Assembly: GCA_024224815.1 (NCBI GenBank)
Contig: JAAENC010000496.1
Span: 124,001 to 188,000, forward strand
DNA length: 64,000 bases
DNA from: Chloroflexota bacterium
GTDB lineage: Bacteria > Chloroflexota > Anaerolineae > Anaerolineales > Villigracilaceae
Direction: 5' to 3'
The position numbers were made by a program, and so were the translations under genes. This document shows positions 1 through 8,956 of this stretch, in pieces; within the stretch, counting starts at the first letter, position 1, and each line of letters starts with the position of its first letter. A model generated the notes under the pieces. It ran no database searches, was not told the DNA's origin, and saw nothing but the letters and a program-made list of their open reading frames with translations.

Positions 1-695
1 ACTTAAAAATACTTCATGAAACAGAGGATGCGCTTAAAAAAGCAGAGACATATCAGGTAAAAAACACAGAGCTTGAGGAAATGGTCGCGGAACGCACATT
101 TGAATTAGAGCAAGCAAATATCCAAATTATTCAAGCTTATGATAAAAGCCTTGAAGGTTGGGCAAAAGCGCTGGAGCTAAGGCATAATGACACACTCGGA
201 CATACGATGCGCGTTGTTGACCTTACGATGAAATTAGCTATCAAGATGGGCATATCAGATGACGAGTTAATTCATATTCGTCGAGGAGCACTTTTACATG
301 ACATCGGCAAATTAGCTATCCCAGATCGCATTCTAAACAAGAAAGGGCCTCTTTCTAAAGAAGAAATGACGGTTATGCAAAAACACCCTGAGTATTCACA
401 GCAACTACTAACGCCAATTGAATTCCTGCACCCAGCGTTGGATATTCCAAAGTATCATCATGAGAAATGGAATGGCTCAGGTTATCCTTTTGGTCTAAAA
501 GAAGATGAGATTCCACTAGCCGCTCGTATCTTTGCTGTTGTTGATGTTTGGGATGCACTTTGTTTCGACCGCCCCTATCAAAAGGCGTGGGAAAAGAAAA
601 CCACATTAGAGTATATTCTTTCAGAAGCAGGGACACATTTTGACCCTGAAGTTGTAAAGGTCTTTATTGATATGGCCGAAAAGAATGAATTATGA
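1..695 (+). CDS. HD-GYP domain protein (5' truncated by window edge)
   Basis: The reading frame is open from base 3, so the gene starts outside the window and the ATG at 81 is probably internal. The first visible residues form a coiled-coil linker (TELEEMVAERT followed by FELEQAN), typical of the link between sensory domains and an output domain. An HD-GYP phosphohydrolase domain follows, with HDIGKLAIPD (HD pair) and HHEKWNGSGYP (HHExxxGxGYP signature). HD-GYP proteins usually hydrolyse cyclic di-GMP to pGpG or GMP. The sensory part is not visible. The stop codon overlaps the miaA start (ATGA at 692-695), so translation is probably coupled. Function is confident at family level; the input signal is unknown. 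Confidence 0.9.
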   Translation, partial: LKILHETEDALKKAETYQVKNTELEEMVAERTFELEQANIQIIQAYDKSLEGWAKALELRHNDTLGHTMRVVDLTMKLAIKMGISDDELIHIRRGALLHDIGKLAIPDRILNKKGPLSKEEMTVMQKHPEYSQQLLTPIEFLHPALDIPKYHHEKWNGSGYPFGLKEDEIPLAARIFAVVDVWDALCFDRPYQKAWEKKTTLEYILSEAGTHFDPEVVKVFIDMAEKNEL

Positions 696-1618
696 TGAAA
701 CTTCCCCTCATCGCAATCATCGGCCCAACAGCGGTCGGCAAGACAGAACTCTCGCTCCAGCTTGCGGAGCGTTTTAACGGAGAGATCATTTCATCCGATT
801 CGCGTTTGTTTTATCGTGGGATGAATATCGGCACAGCAAAGCCCTCTGCAGAAGAAATGGCGCGAGTGCCCCATCATTTGATTGATGTCTCAAACCCTGA
901 TGAGACGTGGTCTTTGGGGCAGTTTCAGAAGGCAGCGGCAAAAATTATTGAAGATATTGTTGGGCGTGGAAAGATACCTTTTCTCGTTGGTGGGACGGGG
1001 CAATATTTTAGAGCAGTCACAGAGGGCTGGCTTCCGCCAGAAGTGAAAGCGGATGAGCGTTTAAGGGGAGAATTAGAAAAGTTGAATGAAGAAAAAGGCA
1101 AGGAGTGGCTACACGCTAAACTCACCATGCTCGATTCTGTCGCAGCTGAGAAGATTGATTATCGCAATGTGCGGCGGACGATTAGAGCATTGGAAGTGAT
1201 CATGACAACAGGGAAGAAATTTTCATCGCAACGAAAGCAAAGTGGAGAATCACCCTATAATTTATTGACGATTGGGCTGAAACGTCCACGCCCGGAGCTA
1301 TATGAGCGTGTTGACCTGCGGATCGAGCAGATGTTTGAAGCGGGATTATTGGATGAGGCACAAAATTTGCTTGATGCGGGATATGCGGCTGATCTGCCGA
1401 GTATGTCGGCATTAGGGTATAGACAGTGTATAGCGGTTTTAAACGGAGAGATGTCTCAGGATGAAGCTATCGTGCAAATGAAACGGATTACGCGGGTTTT
1501 CGTACGGAGGCAAGCCAATTGGTTCAAAGAAGCTGACGAGCGCATCACGTGGTTTTACGCGGGCGATGCGGGGCTTTTTATCCAAACTGAAGAAAAAATT
1601 CTTGAGTGGTTAAGCTAA
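692..1618 (+). CDS. miaA: tRNA dimethylallyltransferase MiaA
   Basis: Transfers a dimethylallyl group from DMAPP to N6 of A37 in tRNAs that read UNN codons, the first step towards ms2i6A. Evidence is the P-loop GPTAVGKT (residues 11-18), the DSRLFYRGMNIGTAKP segment, PHHLIDV and GGTGQYFRAV, all MiaA hallmarks. The length of 308 residues is normal. Two adjacent ATGs (692 and 695) are possible starts; the first overlaps the HD-GYP stop by four bases. No terminator is obvious directly after the gene; the downstream spacer holds a copy of a dispersed repeat (1634-1671). Confidence 0.95.
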   Translation: MMKLPLIAIIGPTAVGKTELSLQLAERFNGEIISSDSRLFYRGMNIGTAKPSAEEMARVPHHLIDVSNPDETWSLGQFQKAAAKIIEDIVGRGKIPFLVGGTGQYFRAVTEGWLPPEVKADERLRGELEKLNEEKGKEWLHAKLTMLDSVAAEKIDYRNVRRTIRALEVIMTTGKKFSSQRKQSGESPYNLLTIGLKRPRPELYERVDLRIEQMFEAGLLDEAQNLLDAGYAADLPSMSALGYRQCIAVLNGEMSQDEAIVQMKRITRVFVRRQANWFKEADERITWFYAGDAGLFIQTEEKILEWLS

Positions 1619-1633
1619 GCGTCCAATCACCGT

Positions 1634-1671
1634 GAGATTGCTTCGTCGGAAGCACATCCTCCTCGCAAATT
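1634..1671 (+). repeat. Dispersed repeat R1, copy 1
   Basis: Begins GAGATTGCTTCGTCGGAAG and ends CTCGCAAA. It matches five other copies in the window (19170-19205, 58570-58609 inverted, 58622-58658, 59683-59720 inverted, 59731-59766). It sits in the miaA-fadD spacer. Confidence 0.6.
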
Positions 1672-1723
1672 CATCTCTACTTAGCATTAATGACTAAAAT
1701 CTAATTTTAGAAAATTTTTCCTG

Positions 1724-1769
1724 TATAATAGGTAAACCCGAAGGCAAAATCAATTGAATATTTAGGAGG
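1724..1769 (+). promoter_or_regulatory. -10 element and strong ribosome binding site of fadD
   Basis: A perfect TATAAT lies at 1724-1729, without a convincing -35 box at the right distance. AGGAGG at 1764-1769 is a near-ideal Shine-Dalgarno sequence 10 bases before the ATG at 1780. Confidence 0.45.
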
Positions 1770-1779
1770 AGGTTCCCCA

Positions 1780-3477
1780 ATGGAGCAAGTCTGGTTAAAG
1801 AACTACGATAAAGGTGTTCCGCACAGTGTTGATTATCCACAGAAACCTTTATTTCACTTTTTAGAAGAAGCTGCCGAGAAATACCCCGACAAAGCCTGTA
1901 CGATCTTTAAAGGTGCGAAAGTTTCTTATAAAGAGATGAACGAGATCACAGATGCGCTCGCCGGTGCTCTGGTAGATTTGGGGGTCAAAAAGGGCGACCG
2001 CGTGGGCGTTTTTATGCCGAATACGCCCCAATTTGTGATGGCTTATTATGCTGTCTTGAAAGCGGGCGGTGTTGTAGTCGCATCGAACCCCCTTTACACG
2101 GCAAGTGAAATTGCACATCAGGCAAATGATGCGGGCATCGAAGTGATGCTTGTGATGAGCAATTTTTACGAAACCATTCAATCTGCACGAGATAAAACAA
2201 AACTCAAAACCGTCATTGTTACCAACCTTAAGGAAACACTCCCTGCGCTGACGCGCGTTCTTTTCACCTTGGCTGTAGAAAAGAAAGGCGGACACAGGAT
2301 CGAGGGAGGCCTCGCTGAAGGCGATATCTGGATGCAGGATCTGCTCGCCAAATATACACCTGCGGATCGCCCGCGTCTCGAAATTGGTCCCGATGACCCA
2401 TGCTTATTTCAGTACTCGGGCGGAACAACGGGCGTACCTAAAGGTGCAGTTGCCCTACACAGAAATATCGTTGCCAACTCTCTACAAATCTCCAGTTGGA
2501 TGACCGATCTTGAAGAAGGAAAAGAAGTCGTGCTAATGGGCATTCCTCTTTTCCATGTTTACGGCATGGTTGCCGGAATGAACTTTGGTTTTGCAAATGG
2601 CGCTACTTTGGTGATGGTCCCCAACCCTCGTGATTTGAAAGATGTTTTAGAGAACATTAGCAAATATAAAGCTTCTATTTTCCCCGGTGTGCCCACGCTC
2701 TATAACGCGATTAATAATCATCCCGACGTATTAGCAGGAAAATATGATCTTTCCTCCATTAAAGCCTGTATATCCGGCTCAGCCGCACTAATGCGCGAAA
2801 CAAAAGATAAATTTGAAGAGCTAACTGGCGGAAAAGTTTTCGAAGGCTACGGTCTTTCTGAAGCCCCAACAGCTACTCACTGTAATCCCTTTGACGGCGC
2901 AAATAAAACAGGCTCTATCGGTATGCCGCTCCCCGATGTGGATTGCCGCATTGTCAGCCTGGATGATGGCGAAACCGAAATGGCAATTGGTGAGATCGGT
3001 GAAATTGTTCTTCAAGGCCCGCAGGTAATGCACGGCTACCATAATATGCCTACAGAAACGGCAAACTCCTTGCGTGAGTGGAATGGCGAAACCTGGCTCT
3101 ACACAGGCGACATCGCTCGTATGGATGATGAAGGCTATTTCTACATCGTTGATCGCAAGAAAGAATTGATCAAGCCCGGTGGTTTCCAAGTTTGGCCGCG
3201 TGAAGTTGAAGAAGCCATCTCTGACCACCCCAAAGTGCTCGAAGTTGGCGTAGCTGGTATCCCTGACCCTTATCGTGGTGAAACGGTAAAAGCATGGGTC
3301 GTTGTGAAAGAAGGCGAAACGCTCACAAAAGATGAGATTAGAGATTTTGCCAAAGAGAAATTAGCCAAATATAAAGTCCCATCACATGTTGAATTCCGTG
3401 ATGAATTGCCAAAAACGACTGTCGGTAAGATTTTACGCCGTGAGTTGGTACGACAGCATAAAGAAGCTGGAGAGTAA
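1780..3477 (+). CDS. fadD: Long-chain fatty acid-CoA ligase (AMP-binding)
   Basis: Activates fatty acids to acyl-CoA through an acyl-adenylate, feeding lipid synthesis or beta-oxidation. The AMP-binding P-loop motif SGGTTGVPKG starts at residue 213. Further family motifs are GYGLSEAPTATH, YTGDIARMDDEGYF, DRKKELI and the C-terminal catalytic lysine region PKTTVGKILRREL. The length of 565 residues fits the FadD group. A strong Shine-Dalgarno and a TATAAT lie upstream, and a long hairpin terminator follows, so this is probably a single-gene transcript. Chain-length preference cannot be read from the sequence. Confidence 0.92.
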   Translation: MEQVWLKNYDKGVPHSVDYPQKPLFHFLEEAAEKYPDKACTIFKGAKVSYKEMNEITDALAGALVDLGVKKGDRVGVFMPNTPQFVMAYYAVLKAGGVVVASNPLYTASEIAHQANDAGIEVMLVMSNFYETIQSARDKTKLKTVIVTNLKETLPALTRVLFTLAVEKKGGHRIEGGLAEGDIWMQDLLAKYTPADRPRLEIGPDDPCLFQYSGGTTGVPKGAVALHRNIVANSLQISSWMTDLEEGKEVVLMGIPLFHVYGMVAGMNFGFANGATLVMVPNPRDLKDVLENISKYKASIFPGVPTLYNAINNHPDVLAGKYDLSSIKACISGSAALMRETKDKFEELTGGKVFEGYGLSEAPTATHCNPFDGANKTGSIGMPLPDVDCRIVSLDDGETEMAIGEIGEIVLQGPQVMHGYHNMPTETANSLREWNGETWLYTGDIARMDDEGYFYIVDRKKELIKPGGFQVWPREVEEAISDHPKVLEVGVAGIPDPYRGETVKAWVVVKEGETLTKDEIRDFAKEKLAKYKVPSHVEFRDELPKTTVGKILRRELVRQHKEAGE

Positions 3478-3490
3478 TCAGTAGCATAGC

Positions 3491-3528
3491 AGACTTCCGA
3501 AGTTTTGAAAACTTCGGAAGTCTTTTTT
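3491..3528 (+). terminator. Intrinsic terminator of fadD
   Basis: Perfect 16-bp stem (3491-3506 with 3508-3523) around a one-base centre, followed by a T run. Confidence 0.9.
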
Positions 3529-3545
3529 GTTGGATTGAGAATCAA

Positions 3546-3577
3546 AAAAGGAGACTTTCATCAGAAAGTCTCCTTTT
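3546..3577 (-). terminator. Intrinsic terminator of ftsH
   Basis: 14-bp stem AAAAGGAGACTTTC with a 4-base loop. On the minus strand it ends in a T run just past the ftsH stop. It faces the fadD terminator. Confidence 0.85.
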
Positions 3578-3613
3578 GAATTCAGCAAACTGAACACTCT
3601 ATACTATTTACTA

Positions 3614-5485
3614 TTACGCAGCTTGCGGCGTACCGCTTTTCTTCTCAAAAGGAGGTGGGAAGATAGCTTCAAATTCTTCTCGGCTGATATTCTCATTTTC
3701 CATAAGCGCTTCGGCAACGGCATTTAATTCTTTGCGATATTTCTTCAAAATGCTTTTAGCCGTTTTATAGGCTTCATCTACCATTTTGCGAACTTCGGCA
3801 TCAATTTTCTCCGCAATTGCATCAGAATAATCACGCTGTTCTGAAATTTCACGACCCAAGAAAACCAATTCTTCTTTTTGGCCGTAAGTCATTAAGCCCA
3901 ACTCTTCGCTCATGCCAAGACGAGTAACCATTGTACGCGCCATACGAGTAACCTGCTCAAGGTCGCTGGATGCGCCCGAGGTAATATCATCGAAAGCTTC
4001 TTCTTCGGCGACACGTCCACCGAGAGCATAAGCCAAGGTTGCTTTCATCTTTTTACGGGATTGAAGCATCCGCTCTTCGTCGGGACGGAACCAGGTTACA
4101 CCACCAGCTTGCCCACGTCCAATAATAGTCACTTTCTGGACAGGGTCAGCTTCTGCAAGCGCATTGCCAACAACAGCGTGCCCAGCTTCGTGATAAGCAA
4201 TAATCAGCTTTTCTTCTTCTGAGATCAAGCGAGATTTTCGCTCAGGGCCCATTACTACGCGTTCAATCGCTTCTTCCAATTCGGCTTGGCTAATTGATTT
4301 TTTATTACGGCGCGCGGCTAAAAGAGCACCTTCGTTAATTAGATTTTCAAGGTCTGCGCCTACAAATCCGGGAGTACCGCGAGCGAGAGAGCCTAAATCG
4401 ACATCGGGGTCGAGGGGTTTACCTTTGGAATGCACATTAAGAATAGCTTCGCGGCCTTTCATATCGGGGCGATCCATCATTACGCGTCGATCAAAGCGTC
4501 CAGGGCGTAGCAAGGCCGGGTCAAGGATGTCGGGGCGGTTAGTTGCCGCGATCATAATTACGTTGGTATCCGTATCAAAACCATCCATTTCAACAAGCAT
4601 CTGGTTAAGGGTTTGCTCGCGTTCATCATGCGAGCCGCCTAATCCGGCACCACGTTGTCGACCGACAGCATCAATCTCATCTACAAAAATAATGGTGGGC
4701 GCGTGACGTTTAGCTTGCTCAAAAAGATCGCGTACTCGGCTTGCGCCAACACCTACAAACATTTCAACAAATTCTGAACCGGAAATGGAGAAGAATGGAA
4801 CACCGGCTTCGCCTGAAACCGCTTTTGCCATTAAAGTTTTGCCTGTTCCCGGCGCGCCGACCAAGAGAACGCCCTTGGGGATACGTGCTCCCAATTGGAT
4901 AAATTTCTCCGGCTCCTTCAGGAACTCGACGATCTCGCCCAATTCTTCTTTTGCTTCGTCAGCACCTGCCACATCATCAAAGGTGACAGTTGGATTCTCG
5001 CCCGTAAACATACGTGCGCGAGACTTACCAAAAGACATCGCCTGATTATTGCTCCCCTGTGCCTGACGGAAAATAAAGAAAAGAATGCCTGCCATAAAAA
5101 TAACAGGCAAAATGATGAACAAGTTTGAAATAAGACTTGCCCATGCACTGGGAGCTTCAGCCTCTATTTTTATTTTTTCTGAAGACAAGGCTTCAGTAGA
5201 AACACCTAAATTCAGCAATTGCTCGACAAAAGAAATAGAAGGCTCTTTCTGAGAAAGACGTTCTATTTCATCTTCGCCCGTTCCATAAATGGCGACAACT
5301 TTATTGCCTTCTTTAATAACAATGCGGCTGACATCGCCATCTTGTATAGCACGCGCAAGTTCGTTAATTGTGAGCGTGTCATCTGTACCTGTACCTTGTC
5401 TTACATTCATTACCACCATTGCTATGATCGCAATGAAAAGTAAAACATAGACAAAATATGATTGATTATTTCGTTTTGATTCCAC
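3614..5485 (-). CDS. ftsH: ATP-dependent zinc metalloprotease FtsH
   Basis: Membrane-bound AAA+ protease that degrades misfolded membrane proteins and regulatory proteins. Domain order: N-terminal TM helix (about 9-26), extracytoplasmic domain, second TM helix (about 113-138), AAA+ module with Walker A GAPGTGKT (about 210-217), Walker B IIFVDEID, the second region of homology [18 protein letters not shown], then the M41 protease with zinc motif HEAGH (about 432-436) and the downstream Asp ligand in SSDLEQ. Length (623) is normal. The start is GTG, preceded by GGAGGATTCT. An extended -10 promoter lies upstream and a terminator downstream. Confidence 0.97.
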   Translation of the reverse strand: MESKRNNQSYFVYVLLFIAIIAMVVMNVRQGTGTDDTLTINELARAIQDGDVSRIVIKEGNKVVAIYGTGEDEIERLSQKEPSISFVEQLLNLGVSTEALSSEKIKIEAEAPSAWASLISNLFIILPVIFMAGILFFIFRQAQGSNNQAMSFGKSRARMFTGENPTVTFDDVAGADEAKEELGEIVEFLKEPEKFIQLGARIPKGVLLVGAPGTGKTLMAKAVSGEAGVPFFSISGSEFVEMFVGVGASRVRDLFEQAKRHAPTIIFVDEIDAVGRQRGAGLGGSHDEREQTLNQMLVEMDGFDTDTNVIMIAATNRPDILDPALLRPGRFDRRVMMDRPDMKGREAILNVHSKGKPLDPDVDLGSLARGTPGFVGADLENLINEGALLAARRNKKSISQAELEEAIERVVMGPERKSRLISEEEKLIIAYHEAGHAVVGNALAEADPVQKVTIIGRGQAGGVTWFRPDEERMLQSRKKMKATLAYALGGRVAEEEAFDDITSGASSDLEQVTRMARTMVTRLGMSEELGLMTYGQKEELVFLGREISEQRDYSDAIAEKIDAEVRKMVDEAYKTAKSILKKYRKELNAVAEALMENENISREEFEAIFPPPFEKKSGTPQAA

Positions 5486-5507
5486 AGAATCCTCCTATAG
5501 ATTGAAA

Positions 5508-5516
5508 ATTATACCA
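5508..5516 (-). promoter_or_regulatory. Extended -10 promoter of ftsH
   Basis: On the minus strand the sequence reads TGGTATAAT, an extended -10 with a perfect TATAAT (5508-5513). No good -35 is present, which is usual for extended -10 promoters. Confidence 0.5.
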
Positions 5517-5530
5517 ATCTATACCGTAAA

Positions 5531-5572
5531 AAACTCATTATCTTAGAAATTCATATATTTTTCTAAGATAAT
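5531..5572 (-). terminator. Intrinsic terminator of xth
   Basis: 13-bp AT-rich inverted repeat ATTATCTTAGAAA with a 10-base loop, followed on the minus strand by GAGTTTTTT. Confidence 0.8.
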
Positions 5573-5609
5573 ATTTCCATCTATTTAGATGTTTTCTTGA
5601 CGCAAAAAA

Positions 5610-6371
5610 TTACTTGATCTGCAGCTCAACCGGGCAATGGTCTGAGCCTAGTACATCATCGTGAATAATGGCATCCTGCACGCGAGGGAGCAGGTTTTCA
5701 GAGATCAGAAAATAGTCGATCCGCCAGCCTACATTACGCGAGCGGGCTGCTGCGCGATAAGACCACCACGAATATTGTTCTTTCTCGGGATTACGCTCCC
5801 TAAAAGGGTCAACAAAACCATTTTCGAGATATTTATCTATCATCGCGCGCTCTTCGGGCAAAAAGCCAGAAGTCTTGTGATTTGTTTTATGATTCTTCAA
5901 ATCGATTTCATTATGGGCAGTGTTGAAATCACCAGTGATAATAATCGATTCTCCCGCTGTATGGAGGGCATTGCATTGCGCTAATAAATTTTCATAGAAA
6001 TCAAGCTTATATCCCACGCGCTCGTGACCACGTTGTCCATTCGGGAAATAGATATTGTATAGATAAAAATCGGGGAAGCGGGTACGGATCACACGCCCCT
6101 CTACATCGAAACGCTCTTCGCCTAATCCCAATTCCACTTCAAGAGCGTCCCCTTTTGTCCATGTTGCAACACCACTATAACCTTTTTTCTGAGCAGGGTT
6201 CCAGGTAATTTCATATCCCGGGATATCCCGTTGCTCTTCGGTTAGTTGCTCTGGCAAAACACGCGTTTCTTGCAAACACATCGCATCGGGCGATTGTTCT
6301 ACGATCCATTCGAGCACGCCTTTCTTAGAAGCCGCTCTTAAACCATTCACATTCCAGGTAATTATTTTCAT
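5610..6371 (-). CDS. xth: Exodeoxyribonuclease III / AP endonuclease
   Basis: Cuts DNA 5' to abasic sites and degrades from 3' ends in base excision repair. The open frame extends to 6518, but the family N-terminus MKIITWNVNGLRA begins at 6371, giving a normal 253 residues; the longer version would cover the divergent regulator's promoter. Visible motifs are the metal-ligand Glu in CLQETR, GDFNTAHNEIDL, the WRIDYFLIS segment and the catalytic GSDHCPV at the C-terminus. It is transcribed divergently from a CheY-like gene 55 bases away and has its own terminator. Confidence 0.95.
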   Translation of the reverse strand: MKIITWNVNGLRAASKKGVLEWIVEQSPDAMCLQETRVLPEQLTEEQRDIPGYEITWNPAQKKGYSGVATWTKGDALEVELGLGEERFDVEGRVIRTRFPDFYLYNIYFPNGQRGHERVGYKLDFYENLLAQCNALHTAGESIIITGDFNTAHNEIDLKNHKTNHKTSGFLPEERAMIDKYLENGFVDPFRERNPEKEQYSWWSYRAAARSRNVGWRIDYFLISENLLPRVQDAIIHDDVLGSDHCPVELQIK

Positions 6372-6426
6372 TTTTACTGCTCTCTTATATGGTAAACTTG
6401 AACTATATTTATATGGGACTAATCTT

Positions 6427-6816
6427 ATGAAAGACGAAATCAAAAATATTCTTTGTATCGAAGACGAACCTGAAATGATCGAGTTGGTTCGGCTAATTCT
6501 TAGCAGACATGGCTTCAATGTAGACGGAGCTTATGGCGGAAAAGAAGGGCTAGAAATGGTCAAAAAAAGTCCGCCAGACCTGATTTTGCTCGACCTAATG
6601 ATGCCAGATGTAGACGGTTGGGAAGTATACCAGCAAATAAAAGCCGATGAAAAGACCAAAGACCTTCCTATAATCATCGTCACCGCAAAAGCACAAAATA
6701 TAGACAAAGTGCTTGGGCTTCATGTGGCAAAAGTAGATGATTACATCTCTAAACCTTTCAGCCCGCAGGACCTTCTCGAAAGTGTCCAAAAGGTTTTAGG
6801 GCTTCCAACTTCTTAG
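6427..6816 (+). CDS. CheY-like single-domain response regulator
   Basis: A 129-residue receiver domain with no output domain. The acidic pocket is IEDEP (E12, D13), the phosphoacceptor is D56 in LLDLMMPDVDGWE, and the conserved Thr and Lys are in IVTAK and ISKPF. It is probably a phosphorylatable relay or protein-binding switch; no cognate kinase is adjacent. There is no clear ribosome binding site. A weak TTGAAC...TAATCT pair ends just before the ATG, which would make the mRNA nearly leaderless, but this is uncertain. A terminator follows directly. Confidence 0.9.
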   Translation: MKDEIKNILCIEDEPEMIELVRLILSRHGFNVDGAYGGKEGLEMVKKSPPDLILLDLMMPDVDGWEVYQQIKADEKTKDLPIIIVTAKAQNIDKVLGLHVAKVDDYISKPFSPQDLLESVQKVLGLPTS

Positions 6817-6835
6817 CTTTCACAAAACTTATCTG

Positions 6836-6863
6836 GCAGGGCGACTTTTCGCCCTGCTTTTTT
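6836..6863 (+). terminator. Intrinsic terminator abutting the DUF192 start
   Basis: 8-bp stem GCAGGGCG/CGCCCTGC with a 6-base loop and a T6 run ending at 6863. The next base begins the ATG of the DUF192 gene. Confidence 0.85.
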
Positions 6864-7241
6864 ATGCCTATGTCTCGAATTATTCATATCCGCAATTTGG
6901 ATGCCCCCTCCCAAACATCGCTACAGATCAAATATTGCGACTCCTTTCTCTGTCGTTTACGTGGATTAACCTTTCGGTCGGCACTTTCTCCAACCGAAGG
7001 CTTGCTACTGGTCCAAAAACAGGATTCTCGCGTCGACACCTCTATCCATATGCTTGGCGTCAGCTTTGATCTTGCTGTGATCTGGATCAATTCATCCATG
7101 CAGGTTGTCGATAAAGTTTTGGCAAAAAGCTGGCGTTTGGCATACGCGCCAAAAGAAGCCGCACAATATATTCTAGAAATTCATCCTGACCGCTTAGGGG
7201 ATTTTGAAATCGGGAACAAGGTCAAATTTGAAGATGTTTAA
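6864..7241 (+). CDS. DUF192 family protein
   Basis: 125 residues matching the DUF192 fold by pattern: a RGLTFRSAL turn, an EGLLLV strand, the STSIHM-like segment TSIHMLGVSFDLAVIW and a VVDKVLAKSW strand. DUF192 proteins are small beta-rich proteins, often exported in other bacteria; this one has no signal peptide, and function is unknown. Two start codons are possible (6864 and 6870). The first lies directly after the T run of a terminator, so the transcript must come through that terminator or from a promoter inside this region. The 3' end overlaps the next gene by 8 bases. Confidence 0.75.
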   Translation: MPMSRIIHIRNLDAPSQTSLQIKYCDSFLCRLRGLTFRSALSPTEGLLLVQKQDSRVDTSIHMLGVSFDLAVIWINSSMQVVDKVLAKSWRLAYAPKEAAQYILEIHPDRLGDFEIGNKVKFEDV

Positions 7242-8646
7242 ACGCTTTTTTCTCATTCTAATAGCACTCTCTCTTTTCTTTAGCACAAGCTCAGTAAATG
7301 CACAAGAAGGAGAAGAAGGCCCTACTTATATTGTCCAGGCCGGCGATACACTTTGGGATATTGCGTCACGTTTCAATGTTGATTTAGATGATTTAATGAC
7401 AGCCAACGATCTTCAAGACGGAAATTTGGTTGTCGGGCAAGAAGTTATCATCCCGGGTTTAGAAGGCGTGAGCGGCGTGCTACGCACAGAGACTGTTCCT
7501 TATGGAGACAATCTTCGTTCTTTGCAAAGACGCACACAGGCTCCCCAAAGCATCCTGCGCAAACTAAATAGACTTGTTAGCCCAACAGAGCTTTACGCTG
7601 GCGTTAGCCTAATCGTTCCTATAGACACCGAAGTCCCTACATTGGCAGCAAAGGTTTCCCTACGTGAAGGTGGTACGCTTCTCGAAGAAGCTGTTCGCCA
7701 AAACAGTGATATTTGGACATTATCTGAGATCAACAGCTTGAGTAATACATCTACTGCCTTGCCTAGCGAGGTTTTATATGTTCCAGCTGGTGAGGGGACA
7801 GAAAGTAGTGCTAATGGTTTACCCGCTGCATTCACTTCTGCTACTGTCTCCTCCTTGCCTCTTGTTCAGGGTAGTACTGCTGTAATCAATGTCAGCGTTA
7901 CCGAAGATGTCACCCTTTCAGGTTTTTTGGCTTCAGACAAAGAATATTCTTTGCATTTTTTTCCTAACGGAGAAAATAGTTTTGTCGCATTACAAGGCGT
8001 TCATGCACTAACAAAGCCGGGAGCCTATCCGCTTAGATTAGAAGCGACTTATTCTGATGGCAAAATGGATACCTATGAGCAGATGGTCTTAGTGACTTCA
8101 GGAGGCTACCAAAGTGGAGAGGTTATCCCTGTCCCAGTAGAAACTCTTAAATCTACAATTTCCGAAAAAGAAAACAATGAGCTTCTTGCTGTTGTCTCGA
8201 AAGTAACACCTGAACAGTTATGGAATGGTGTGTTTGCAGATCCGTCTTCTCAAGGCTGTTGCAATTCCTATTATGGAATACGCCGTGAATACAAAGCTCT
8301 TGACGGAAGTACTGATTACAACTACAACGGCTTCCATAGCGGAGTTGATTTTTTTGGTGGGACTGGAGTGCAAATTGATGCGGCAGCAAATGGCATAGTC
8401 GTCTTTGCAGGCGATACGATCGTGCGCGGAAATGCGACAATCATTGATCACGGCAGAGGTGTTTTTACAGGGTATTGGCATCAGTCTGAGAGCTATGTTC
8501 AGGTTGGGGATATCGTCGAAGCGGGGCAAGTAATTGGTTTGGTTGGCGCATCTGGGCGCGTGACTGGCGCACATTTACATTGGGAGGTTTGGGTCAATCA
8601 GGTGCAGGTTAATCCGATGGTTTGGTTGGAGCAGGGTTTTCCTTAA
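7234..8646 (+). CDS. LysM / M23 peptidase (secreted peptidoglycan endopeptidase)
   Basis: Secreted cell-wall hydrolase. The start at 7234 is preferred over an upstream frame opening at 7204 because it gives a standard signal peptide (MFKRFFLILIALSLFF...VNA, about 23 residues). A LysM peptidoglycan-binding domain follows (YIVQAGDTLWDIASRFNVD to IIPG), then further LysM-like stretches (VSLIVPI; LEEAVRQNSDIWTL) and an all-beta central region. The C-terminal M23/LytM domain has zinc ligands in FHSGVDFFG and HLHWEVW. LytM enzymes cleave peptide cross-bridges or act as amidase activators. The gene overlaps DUF192 by 8 bases and ends in a strong terminator. Confidence 0.9.
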   Translation: MFKRFFLILIALSLFFSTSSVNAQEGEEGPTYIVQAGDTLWDIASRFNVDLDDLMTANDLQDGNLVVGQEVIIPGLEGVSGVLRTETVPYGDNLRSLQRRTQAPQSILRKLNRLVSPTELYAGVSLIVPIDTEVPTLAAKVSLREGGTLLEEAVRQNSDIWTLSEINSLSNTSTALPSEVLYVPAGEGTESSANGLPAAFTSATVSSLPLVQGSTAVINVSVTEDVTLSGFLASDKEYSLHFFPNGENSFVALQGVHALTKPGAYPLRLEATYSDGKMDTYEQMVLVTSGGYQSGEVIPVPVETLKSTISEKENNELLAVVSKVTPEQLWNGVFADPSSQGCCNSYYGIRREYKALDGSTDYNYNGFHSGVDFFGGTGVQIDAAANGIVVFAGDTIVRGNATIIDHGRGVFTGYWHQSESYVQVGDIVEAGQVIGLVGASGRVTGAHLHWEVWVNQVQVNPMVWLEQGFP

Positions 8647-8652
8647 ATAGCG

Positions 8653-8690
8653 AAACCTGACAGGTCTTAAAGACCTGTCAGGTTTTTTTA
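8653..8690 (+). terminator. Intrinsic terminator of the M23 gene
   Basis: Long stem AAACCTGACAGGTC pairing with GACCTGTCAGGTTT, followed by T7. Confidence 0.9.
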
Positions 8691-8760
8691 TTTACAGAAA
8701 ATGCTTGAGAGGCCTCAGCAAGCCGAAAAGGAGTGCGAAGCGGTTTTTCATCCACCTGCT

Positions 8761-8956
8761 TTGACAAATCACCCCCTCCCTGCTATACTGCGCTTCGTTA
8801 GATATGGTATTAACTTTTACTGCCAAAAGGCAGTTTTTTGCAAGGACAAATGAAAGTCTGTAAGAAACCCTCGGTAGAAAGATTTCCTTGGGTTATTTTT
8901 TTATATATTTAACTTTATCCGCCAATGGCGGTTATTCAACTATTTAAGAGGAAAAA
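8761..8956 (+). promoter_or_regulatory. rnj promoter and long structured 5' leader
   Basis: TTGACA (8761-8766), exactly 17 bases, then TATACT (8784-8789) form a near-consensus sigma-70 promoter. The predicted leader is about 160 nt. It holds a small terminator-like hairpin (CTGCC/GGCAG at 8820-8833, then T6), a second terminator-like stem (AACCC 8866-8870 with GGGTT 8890-8894, then ATTTTTTT) and a third hairpin CCGCC/GGCGG (8919-8931). The ribosome binding site is AGAGGA. Together with the preceding terminator and a repeat-like stretch around 8717-8750, this accounts for the 310-base gap between genes. Confidence 0.75.

Noticed and set aside
6372-6518. N-terminal extension of exonuclease III to 6518
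   Set aside because: The extension lies over the divergent response regulator's start and has no family similarity; MKIITWNVNG at 6371 is the normal start.
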